From: Candidatus Obscuribacter sp.
GTDB taxonomy: Bacteria; Cyanobacteriota; Vampirovibrionia; Obscuribacterales; Obscuribacteraceae
Reading direction: 5' to 3'
DNA length: 64,000 nt
Assembly (NCBI GenBank): GCA_021772135.1
Contig: JADYXQ010000074.1
Coordinates: forward strand, 1 to 64,000
The notes under the pieces are model-generated. The model had not been told where the DNA came from. It ran no database searches and saw only the letters and a program-made list of their open reading frames with translations. Made by a program: the position numbers and the translations under genes. Shown piece after piece: positions 19,306-26,575 of the stretch. How positions within the stretch are numbered: position 1 is the stretch's first letter; every line of letters starts with the position of its first letter.

Positions 19306-19794
19306 TTATTTAGACTTTTTCTTCCGTGTATATTCCGCCTGCGGCCAGAAAGGAATGCCGCCTCGAGGGGTGAAACGCCCCTCCACCTTGAGGTAATGGG
19401 GATCTAGCAGGTTAATCAGATCATTGGCAATGCGATTGATGCTGGCTTCATGAAATTCGGGAAATTGTCTGAAAGCTCCGAGATAAACCTTGAGAGATTT
19501 GCTTTCAACGCAGAGCTGGCGGGGCTGATAGTCAATCACTATGGTGGCAAAATCAGGCTGGCCGGTGATTGGGCAGAGGGTTGTGAACTCAGGTGCTTCA
19601 ATGTGAATTGTGCCCACAACAGCGTTAGGGTTGAGTTTAGAGTCATCAAAGGGGTTGGGGAAACATTCGAGAATGCTGGGTTTGGGATCGTCATAAATCT
19701 GCTTAGTGGTTTTGCCTAACTGGGCAAATTTTTGTTTTGGATTGGTGCTTCTCATGGTCATTCTCGATTGTTTGGAAAAGACTATTTTAGCCAT
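19306..19794 (-). CDS. queF: NADPH-dependent 7-cyano-7-deazaguanine reductase
   Basis: EFTTLCPITGQPDFATIVIDYQPRQLCVESKSLKVYLGAFRQFPEFHEASINRIANDL; start may be internal. Confidence 0.95.
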   Translation of the reverse strand: MAKIVFSKQSRMTMRSTNPKQKFAQLGKTTKQIYDDPKPSILECFPNPFDDSKLNPNAVVGTIHIEAPEFTTLCPITGQPDFATIVIDYQPRQLCVESKSLKVYLGAFRQFPEFHEASINRIANDLINLLDPHYLKVEGRFTPRGGIPFWPQAEYTRKKKSK

Positions 19795-19889
19795 ATAAGT
19801 GCAGTTATACTTTTACAAATTAAAGAGAGAACGAATAATTTAGCGGATGAGTTTAAAAACAAGCCATTTACTTCTAATGACAATCATAC

Positions 19890-20426
19890 TTGGACCTGTG
19901 GCTCAAGCATTATCTGGCCGGCCAGGACGCTCAAGCTAACAGCGATTGGTCTAAATTGACAATAACTTTGCGCACACCTGATGAGCTCTATAACTTAATG
20001 AAACGGGCGGTGGTAAGAATCAACTTCAGCGATGGCAAAGATGATGATCAAAGGAAAAATAATGGAAATGCGGCCGAAGCCATGGTCTTAGATTCGGAAA
20101 AAGCGATGGGCCAATCCAATCTTATTCTAATCGGCGCTTACGACTCTGCAGCCAACACTCTTAACCACAGCGGCAAATTCGGTCGGGCTGTATTTTACAA
20201 ACAAAAAGAAATTGCCCTGCGCCGAAAATTATTACCAGGCAACGACAGCAGGTATTATGCCACCATGGAATTGGCAAATTATCTCTTATTGAATCATCAA
20301 TTGGATCAAGCGCGCAAGGCTGCAGAAAGTGTGCGCCCGGTGCTCTCACAGCTAAAAGACCAGAGAGTACGCATACTTTACGACCAATTCAACCAGGCTT
20401 TGACGGCAAAAAATTTCAGTCACTAA
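19890..20426 (+). CDS. TPR-like hypothetical protein, start uncertain (possibly 5'-truncated)
   Basis: SGKFGRAVFYKQKEIALRRKLLPGNDSRYYATMELANYLLLNHQLDQARKAAESVRPVL; TTG start with an in-frame TGA four codons upstream. Confidence 0.55.
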   Translation: MDLWLKHYLAGQDAQANSDWSKLTITLRTPDELYNLMKRAVVRINFSDGKDDDQRKNNGNAAEAMVLDSEKAMGQSNLILIGAYDSAANTLNHSGKFGRAVFYKQKEIALRRKLLPGNDSRYYATMELANYLLLNHQLDQARKAAESVRPVLSQLKDQRVRILYDQFNQALTAKNFSH

Positions 20427-22155
20427 CGATTTCTGTTTTTTTCGATCGCAATAAATATTGGCTTTCAGCCGTCACCACATCTGCTTTAGTAATGATGCCG
20501 ACCAGCTTGCCTTTTTCAACAATGGGCACGCGGCTGATCTTATATTTGTCGAGAGCGAGCACCACTTCGGCCAGTGACTCATTAGAGTTGATCACAACCG
20601 GTTTAACCGTCATCACATCAACAATCAAAGTTTCACCGTCATGTTGCAGTCGATCAAATTCGAGCACGTCATGATGAGTGACCATACCAATTGGTTGATA
20701 CTGCTTGTCGACCACAGGAAAACCATGGTGTTTGGAATTGGCAAAAATAGCCCTTACGGCAGACAGTGTGCAATCATCAGCGATAGTTTCAACTGTGCGG
20801 TGCATGATGTCGCCGGCGCTTTTGGTTTTCATAATGCCGGCATCACCTTCCACCACATGGGTGTCGATACCAACCCATTCAAGTAGCTGATCGTAAATAG
20901 AACCGGGGTCAAGTTTTTCTGCCACCAGATAGCTGACTACGCAGCTAATCATCAGGGGTAGTACCACATTAAAGTCGGTGGTCATTTCAAAAATAATTAC
21001 CACCGCCGTCATCGGCACTCGTGCTACAGCGCAAAATACCGCACCCATGCCGACAATAGCAAAAGTAATCGAGTTAGCACTGCCGCAAAAATGTTGTTCG
21101 ACCATGGCTGCCAAAAGGCCCAGACATGCGCCCATAGTCAAACTTGGTGCAAACAAACCGCCCGGTGCACCTGAGCTGTAAGCAACTACAGTTAAAACAA
21201 ATTGCAACGCCAGGGCGATGAGAATTGTGTTGAGGTCTAGCGGACCCGAAAGCAGAGCCTCGCGAAGGCCGCTGTAATCATGAAACAGTGGTGGTAAACA
21301 TGCTACGAGCAGACCAGAAATTAAACCAGCCAATCCGCAGGTAATAGTGACCGGCCACTTGAGCAAGTCGCGATTAAGAGTGAGGCCGCCGATGATGCCT
21401 TTGTTAAAAACCGCACCGAGCAAACCAGCGGCAGCACCAAGCAATAGATAAAACGGAATATCGAGAGCGGCAAAAGTTGAAACGGAGTTGTATTTACTTA
21501 ACTGAATATCGAGGCTGTGCACCCCTACCAGTCGAGAAAGCACGGCGGCGACAAAACAAGCCACTACAGTAGTACCGACAGTAAAGCCCGACATCCGTCC
21601 TAATAATTCTTCCAGCACAAAGAGCACACCGGCCAGAGGAGCGTTAAAAGCTGCAGCGAGACCCGCGCCCGCCCCGGCGGCTATGAGCTGAGCGCGGTGC
21701 ATGGGCGACGAGCGAATCAATTTGCTGGCATTGAATGAGAGTGCAGCCGAAAGCTGCACGGTGGGCCCTTCTCGACCCATAGACAAACCCGTGCCTAACG
21801 CCACCACACAGCTAACCAACTTGACTGCGGCAGTGCGCAAAGTCAGGTCTTGCGGTATGCCCAGTATTGCCGCCTTAACTTGAGGAATGCCGCTGCCATT
21901 TGCCTCAGGCGCCACAAATTGAATCAAAGCGCCACAAATAAGGCCGCCCACAAGGCCAATCAGCGCGAACACCGTGAGCTCAGGTGCGGCAAACAGACTG
22001 TGGCTGCCTGCAGCCATGGCAATGCGCCAGGCACCGAGGTGGCCAACTCCTTCTTTAAGCAATACTGCGCCCACTGCCGCCACCACACCAATGACACAGG
22101 CTTCGAGCAAGTTGATATTGGTTGGCCCAGTTGGGTCTCTGGCGTCAGCAGTCAT
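20416..22155 (-). CDS. ClC-family chloride channel/exchanger with C-terminal CBS pair
   Basis: GSGIPQVKAAI, GMSMGREGPTVQLSA-like (GLSMGREGPTVQLSA), AGVLFVLEELLGR, then two CBS motifs; start MTADARD behind GGAG. Confidence 0.95.
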   Translation of the reverse strand: MTADARDPTGPTNINLLEACVIGVVAAVGAVLLKEGVGHLGAWRIAMAAGSHSLFAAPELTVFALIGLVGGLICGALIQFVAPEANGSGIPQVKAAILGIPQDLTLRTAAVKLVSCVVALGTGLSMGREGPTVQLSAALSFNASKLIRSSPMHRAQLIAAGAGAGLAAAFNAPLAGVLFVLEELLGRMSGFTVGTTVVACFVAAVLSRLVGVHSLDIQLSKYNSVSTFAALDIPFYLLLGAAAGLLGAVFNKGIIGGLTLNRDLLKWPVTITCGLAGLISGLLVACLPPLFHDYSGLREALLSGPLDLNTILIALALQFVLTVVAYSSGAPGGLFAPSLTMGACLGLLAAMVEQHFCGSANSITFAIVGMGAVFCAVARVPMTAVVIIFEMTTDFNVVLPLMISCVVSYLVAEKLDPGSIYDQLLEWVGIDTHVVEGDAGIMKTKSAGDIMHRTVETIADDCTLSAVRAIFANSKHHGFPVVDKQYQPIGMVTHHDVLEFDRLQHDGETLIVDVMTVKPVVINSNESLAEVVLALDKYKISRVPIVEKGKLVGIITKADVVTAESQYLLRSKKTEIVSD

Positions 22156-22219
22156 CGCTATCTCCAAAGTCAAAGGCGCAGGTTACCCCGCGCCTTTGAA
22201 AGTTTAGCCTACATGCAGC

Positions 22220-23092
22220 TTAGTATTTAACTGAGTTAGAACGCTTGTAGTGGTTGAAAGCAGAAAGTGAATTGTCGGTTGTGCATTGTTTGCAGTTAAC
22301 TCCCAATTTAGTTCTGTCTTCGTAATTGAGCGACAACTCGGCATACTGAGGCTCGTCGCCAAAGTTTACGCCTTGAGTGGCGGCATCATTGACGGTGGCA
22401 GCAAAAAAGATATTGCTGATATTTGCCCAGCGAGTTGCTGAATAGCACATTGGGCAAGGTTCGCCATTGGTGTAGAGATCGCAGTGAGAAGTTTTGCAGT
22501 TTTGCGGCAGTTTCAAATTTGGATTATCTTTGCTGATATGACCAAGATTGAAAACGTTCAATTCTTTGCAAGCTTGCTTGATGCAGGTGGTCTCACCATG
22601 GGCAGTAGGATCGACCCACTGAGTAACGTGGTTATGTGAAATCCAGTAGCGAATGACGCGATTGGTGTCATCGTCGATTTGTACAATTACGGTTGAGAAC
22701 GGTCCGCCGCCGTTTTGTACTGATTTGAGAGCTTCAGCGCAAGCCAGGTGCATCCATTTGTTACCGACGTACTGAACACCGTGGTATTTCAAAGTAGGTT
22801 TGATGTTTGAAGTTTGGCAAGGCAGACGCTTGGCATCAGCTTCAGGCATAGTACTTGCAGTTGGTGGGCAGTAGCCATCCCATGGCTGTAAATAGGCAAA
22901 CTGATCTTTAACAACCAGTGGCTCGAGATTTGCTGTGTAAGGTTCATCAGCTGCATAAGCCGTCATCTGTTCGAAGGACGGATCATATTCCACACCGAAG
23001 AATTTCTTGTCGGCAGCAAAGGCCGAGCTGGTTGATGAAACGATAAGTAAACCCACCATGGCGTTTACGAAGGCTTTAAAGGTTCTTGACAT
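22220..23092 (-). CDS. Secreted CMP/dCMP/guanine-deaminase-fold protein
   Basis: Signal peptide MVGLLIVSSTSSAFA; zinc motifs AHGETTC and PCPMC (DPTAHGETTCIKQA; NGEPCPMCYSATRWANI). Confidence 0.85.
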   Translation of the reverse strand: MSRTFKAFVNAMVGLLIVSSTSSAFAADKKFFGVEYDPSFEQMTAYAADEPYTANLEPLVVKDQFAYLQPWDGYCPPTASTMPEADAKRLPCQTSNIKPTLKYHGVQYVGNKWMHLACAEALKSVQNGGGPFSTVIVQIDDDTNRVIRYWISHNHVTQWVDPTAHGETTCIKQACKELNVFNLGHISKDNPNLKLPQNCKTSHCDLYTNGEPCPMCYSATRWANISNIFFAATVNDAATQGVNFGDEPQYAELSLNYEDRTKLGVNCKQCTTDNSLSAFNHYKRSNSVKY

Positions 23093-23177
23093 ACAGTCTC
23101 CAGGCAAATTTTTATAAGATCCAAATCATACGGTACGTTAAGTTGTCAACGCAGCCATTTGGCGAAAGTTTCGTTGA

Positions 23178-23211
23178 AAAAGAGAGCCTGAATAGCTTCA
23201 GGCTCTCTTTT
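23178..23211 (-). terminator. Bidirectional Rho-independent terminator, downstream of 23237-24172
   Basis: AAA-AGAGAGCCTGAA-TAGC-TTCAGGCTCTCT-TTT, perfect 12-bp arms plus A/T flanks. Confidence 0.85.
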
Positions 23212-23236
23212 ATCTAACTAGAATGATTCTGGAAGT

Positions 23237-24172
23237 CTACTGGTAGCGCCAACCGCCACCACCATAGCGACCGCGGCCGCCACGCTCATTATCAGCCAAT
23301 TGCACAGTCACTGATGAATTCAAATCATCAAGGCTTCTTTCTAAGTTGTTGCGCGTAATGCCGTGGAAGTTGTTGCGACCATTAGCTTTGAGGTGTTGGC
23401 CCTGGTTATAGATATGATCATACTGAGCTTTCAAATCACGGTATTCATGTGAAGAAAGTTGCCTGGTATTCAGACCGGTTTGCAAGCGTACTTGCACGGC
23501 ATTCAGTGCACTGTCGAACGAGGTCCAATAACTGTTTGCATAGCCACTGTTCCAGCGACCGCGGTTCCATCTAGGTGATTGAGATCCGCGTTGGAACCAG
23601 GCACCGCCATTACCAATCACACCACCATTGATCGTAGGGTTAGCCACACCGGTAGCAATGGCCGAATTTATGCTGGTGTTAATCGAATTGAAATTATTTA
23701 AAATTGTCTGGACTTCTGTAAAACCAAATTTATTGGCGCTGATGTAAGCCGCCTGGTCATTAGCGTTCTGCGAAACCTGGTTCTGGAACATTTGGGCCTG
23801 AGAAGCGCTCAAAGTTCCGTTGCTGATGGCGGTCGAAATGTTAGCGTTAGCCTGGGCGCGGGAGTTGTCTAAGTTCTGCATCGAGGTCATTTGATTGGCG
23901 CTCAAATTTCCATAGTTATTGTTGCCGCTGCCGTTGTAATAGCTGTTGTTGTTAACGCCGCTGCCATTAAAATTGCTATTGCCATTGAAATTGCTATTAA
24001 AGTCGGTGCCATTGTAATTGCCATTGTTATTAGCGCCGAGGGCGTTTCTCAACACGTCTTTAAAACCTTGAGCACTTGCCGGAGCAGTTGCAATACCACT
24101 AACGGCCGCTGCTAAACCTGGTGCCACAACGAGGGCCAGCATCAATGTCTTAGCTGTAATCACTTTTTTCAT
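23237..24172 (-). CDS. Secreted Asn/Gly/Ser-rich hypothetical protein
   Basis: Signal peptide; NNNGNYNGTDFNSNFNGNSNFNGSGVNNNSYYNGSGNNNYG tract; helical C-terminus. Confidence 0.75.
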   Translation of the reverse strand: MKKVITAKTLMLALVVAPGLAAAVSGIATAPASAQGFKDVLRNALGANNNGNYNGTDFNSNFNGNSNFNGSGVNNNSYYNGSGNNNYGNLSANQMTSMQNLDNSRAQANANISTAISNGTLSASQAQMFQNQVSQNANDQAAYISANKFGFTEVQTILNNFNSINTSINSAIATGVANPTINGGVIGNGGAWFQRGSQSPRWNRGRWNSGYANSYWTSFDSALNAVQVRLQTGLNTRQLSSHEYRDLKAQYDHIYNQGQHLKANGRNNFHGITRNNLERSLDDLNSSVTVQLADNERGGRGRYGGGGWRYQ

Positions 24173-24286
24173 CTAATTTCTATCCTATATATATATAAGT
24201 CGATTTACTTTGGGCCGTCGGCGTCGCCGATAACATGATTCCGCCAACATCTGTTTTCTCGATGCGGTGAACTAGTAGACGCCTGC

Positions 24287-24298
24287 CCAAACGTTTGG
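24287..24298. promoter_or_regulatory. 12-bp perfect palindrome CCAAACGTTTGG upstream of 24363 CDS
   Basis: Direct reading, 65 nt upstream of the ATG. Confidence 0.4.
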
Positions 24299-24362
24299 TT
24301 CCAAAATCGTATTCTTTTCTTGGTTAGTTACTTGGTATCATGCAAGGGAATCAGAGGTACGT

Positions 24363-24737
24363 ATGAGCAAAGTTATCAGCAAATTAGTGCTTGTCACCCT
24401 TCTTTTAGGCACAGCTGTACCGGTGCAGGCGTTGCCTTTTCAGGCACGGGCCAAATTTATCGGCATGACTAAAGTAGTGCGTCGAGGCGAACCGTGCAGT
24501 GTTACGGTACAGACACAACCGCATGCTCAATGTCTGATTACCGTAGGAAAACCAAACGGCACGCCCAGCCGACATCCAAATTTAGGCGAAAAAAGAGCAG
24601 ATGCCGCCGGTACGGTCAATTGGCAGTGGCAAATGGTAGAAGATGCCCAGCCCGGCGATCGTCTGGTCACAGTGCAATGTGTTGAGAGCAACAATCGAGA
24701 AACAATCATTACAAAAAAGATGCGCGTCATAAAATAA
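24363..24737 (+). CDS. Secreted hypothetical protein
   Basis: Signal peptide (LVLVTLLLGTAVPVQALPF) and a compact 124 aa ORF. Confidence 0.75.
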   Translation: MSKVISKLVLVTLLLGTAVPVQALPFQARAKFIGMTKVVRRGEPCSVTVQTQPHAQCLITVGKPNGTPSRHPNLGEKRADAAGTVNWQWQMVEDAQPGDRLVTVQCVESNNRETIITKKMRVIK

Positions 24738-24766
24738 GCAATTTGTATGAGCACCATATTTAGTGC

Positions 24767-25918
24767 TCAAATTCCGGTTGGTTTGGCTATTCCCAGTTCT
24801 TCCATTGCATCATCAAAACTGACTTTATTTTTTCTCGTGTATTGCAAGGCTTTAACGGCCTGATCTACTGCCAGATAACCATGCTTCAATAAATACTGAC
24901 AGCGCAGCGAAGCAATCAAAGTAGCTTCGTCTATAGCTCCAGATACCACAAGCATTTTCCCAATTAAGGCAGGATAGCGACTGCTCAATTCAATTGCTTC
25001 GCTGATATCTGAATCGTTGACGAAGCCGGTCATCTTGAGCAACTCACCCAAAACCGGTGAAGGTATGTCACTTTCCTTTACGGCATCGTTTGTCTGCGTG
25101 CGGTCACCGTGGATGAGGCGGTAAATTTCGTCAGTGGCCTGGTTCAGGGCGATATCACCGGTGCTGACCTGTTCGTGCAGACGTTCGGCCTTCTTAAAAA
25201 CCGATTCTGAAATCAGGCCCAGTGCTACAATCGCTTCGCCTAAACTCAGTTGCTTACTCAAGCTGGTTTCCATGGCATTGAGTATTTCATTTTCGCTGGC
25301 CAGACCCGACATAACGAGAAACTCGCCGAACCGCACTTGTTTCTTTGCCGGTGCCGGTCTCAGCCCGTGTGATTCAAGCCGCAAGGGCAAGGCGTGCTTT
25401 GGTGCCGTGGCTACAAGCATTTCCACGGCCTGAGGCAATGACATGCGACCCTGGCGCACCATCGATTGCAGGTCTAAAGCCTGAGTCAAGAGCGGATGCG
25501 AAATGACATTGTTCAATGTCAGCACTCGACCGAGTCGCATGCCGGTTTCATAACTGATTTTCTGTGCGTTTTCCAATTGTGCTGCCGTTAATAAACCGGC
25601 ATCAGTAAGAATGCAACCAAGAGTAGCTTTATCAGTAGCGCCCTGTACACCTATTTTCTTCAAGGCATCGGCGGGGCTCAGGCCATTAGCTCGCACCATT
25701 TGTGCTGCTTTGCGCGCATCATCTATGGTGCAAATATTTTGACCGATTAGCGGTTGGAGTTCCACTGCCAGTTGTAACTCCGCTTCACTGATGCGTCCCG
25801 ATAAAACCAGAGTGCGGCCGAGAGGCAAGCCAAATTGTGGTGCCACCACGAGAGCGTCATTGAGATCGACTTCGCTGACGAGCTTTAATCTAACCAGCAA
25901 TTCACCAAATCGAATCAT
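24767..25918 (-). CDS. Protein with four tandem MshEN/T2SSE_N-like units
   Basis: Repeated (L/F)G(E/C)xLxxxGLxxExxLxxAxxxxxxxxxxLGxxLxxxxxIxxxxLxxAxxLQ pattern, four copies. Confidence 0.75.
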   Translation of the reverse strand: MIRFGELLVRLKLVSEVDLNDALVVAPQFGLPLGRTLVLSGRISEAELQLAVELQPLIGQNICTIDDARKAAQMVRANGLSPADALKKIGVQGATDKATLGCILTDAGLLTAAQLENAQKISYETGMRLGRVLTLNNVISHPLLTQALDLQSMVRQGRMSLPQAVEMLVATAPKHALPLRLESHGLRPAPAKKQVRFGEFLVMSGLASENEILNAMETSLSKQLSLGEAIVALGLISESVFKKAERLHEQVSTGDIALNQATDEIYRLIHGDRTQTNDAVKESDIPSPVLGELLKMTGFVNDSDISEAIELSSRYPALIGKMLVVSGAIDEATLIASLRCQYLLKHGYLAVDQAVKALQYTRKNKVSFDDAMEELGIAKPTGI

Positions 25919-26574
25919 AAGACGTTCACCGCCCGGGCGGCCAAAAGCGCCACTACAGCCAGCGAAATAGCAGACTGAATCATCATCAGCACTTTGGCCC
26001 AGCGCGACAAAACCGGAACGTCCGTTGGCGATAATGCTGTACTGGTGTTAAAAGCAAGAAACAAATAATCGATAAAGAGCGGCGCCCAGTTTTCTTGTTC
26101 ATTATCTGACTCGCATGGTACTTCCATGGTCATTTGCGGAAACAGAAAAGCACCATCGCTGTGTGCGTCTCGCATGTTTCTTTTATGAGGGCCGCCGGCA
26201 TCAAGGCGCCAGTACCAGACGGCAAAAGTGATGATGTTCGTTACCCACAATGCCGCTGCCGAATGCAAAAGCTGCTCTGGCGTCTCCACATGCCTGGGAA
26301 TGGCCAGCACCAATAGCGCGACCGAAATGATCAATTCTACGGTGACTGTACCGATAATGAAAAAGCCAATTGGTTTGCAAAATTGGTGGTGCCCACGGGC
26401 GTGAACAAAATGTGCCGGCACCATGGTCACCATCACCAGGGCCAGCAGTGACCAGCGCGGACCCACGGCTAGTGCTTCAGGCAAAGCCATATGCAAACCG
26501 CCGGTAGCCAATAACGCCAGCAATGAGGGCCAAACAGGCTCCAATTCTTTGCCCTTATTGATCTCAGCGATCAT
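25915..26574 (-). CDS. DUF1345-like integral membrane protein
   Basis: Several TM segments; C-terminal FIDYLFLAFNTSTALSPTDVPVLSRWAKVLMMIQSAISLAVVALLAARAVNVL. Confidence 0.75.
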   Translation of the reverse strand: MIAEINKGKELEPVWPSLLALLATGGLHMALPEALAVGPRWSLLALVMVTMVPAHFVHARGHHQFCKPIGFFIIGTVTVELIISVALLVLAIPRHVETPEQLLHSAAALWVTNIITFAVWYWRLDAGGPHKRNMRDAHSDGAFLFPQMTMEVPCESDNEQENWAPLFIDYLFLAFNTSTALSPTDVPVLSRWAKVLMMIQSAISLAVVALLAARAVNVL

Positions 26575-26575
26575 T

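Noticed and set aside
24187-24200. TATATATATATA run upstream of 24172
   Set aside because: Simple AT tract in a promoter region; not enough for a specific regulatory claim.
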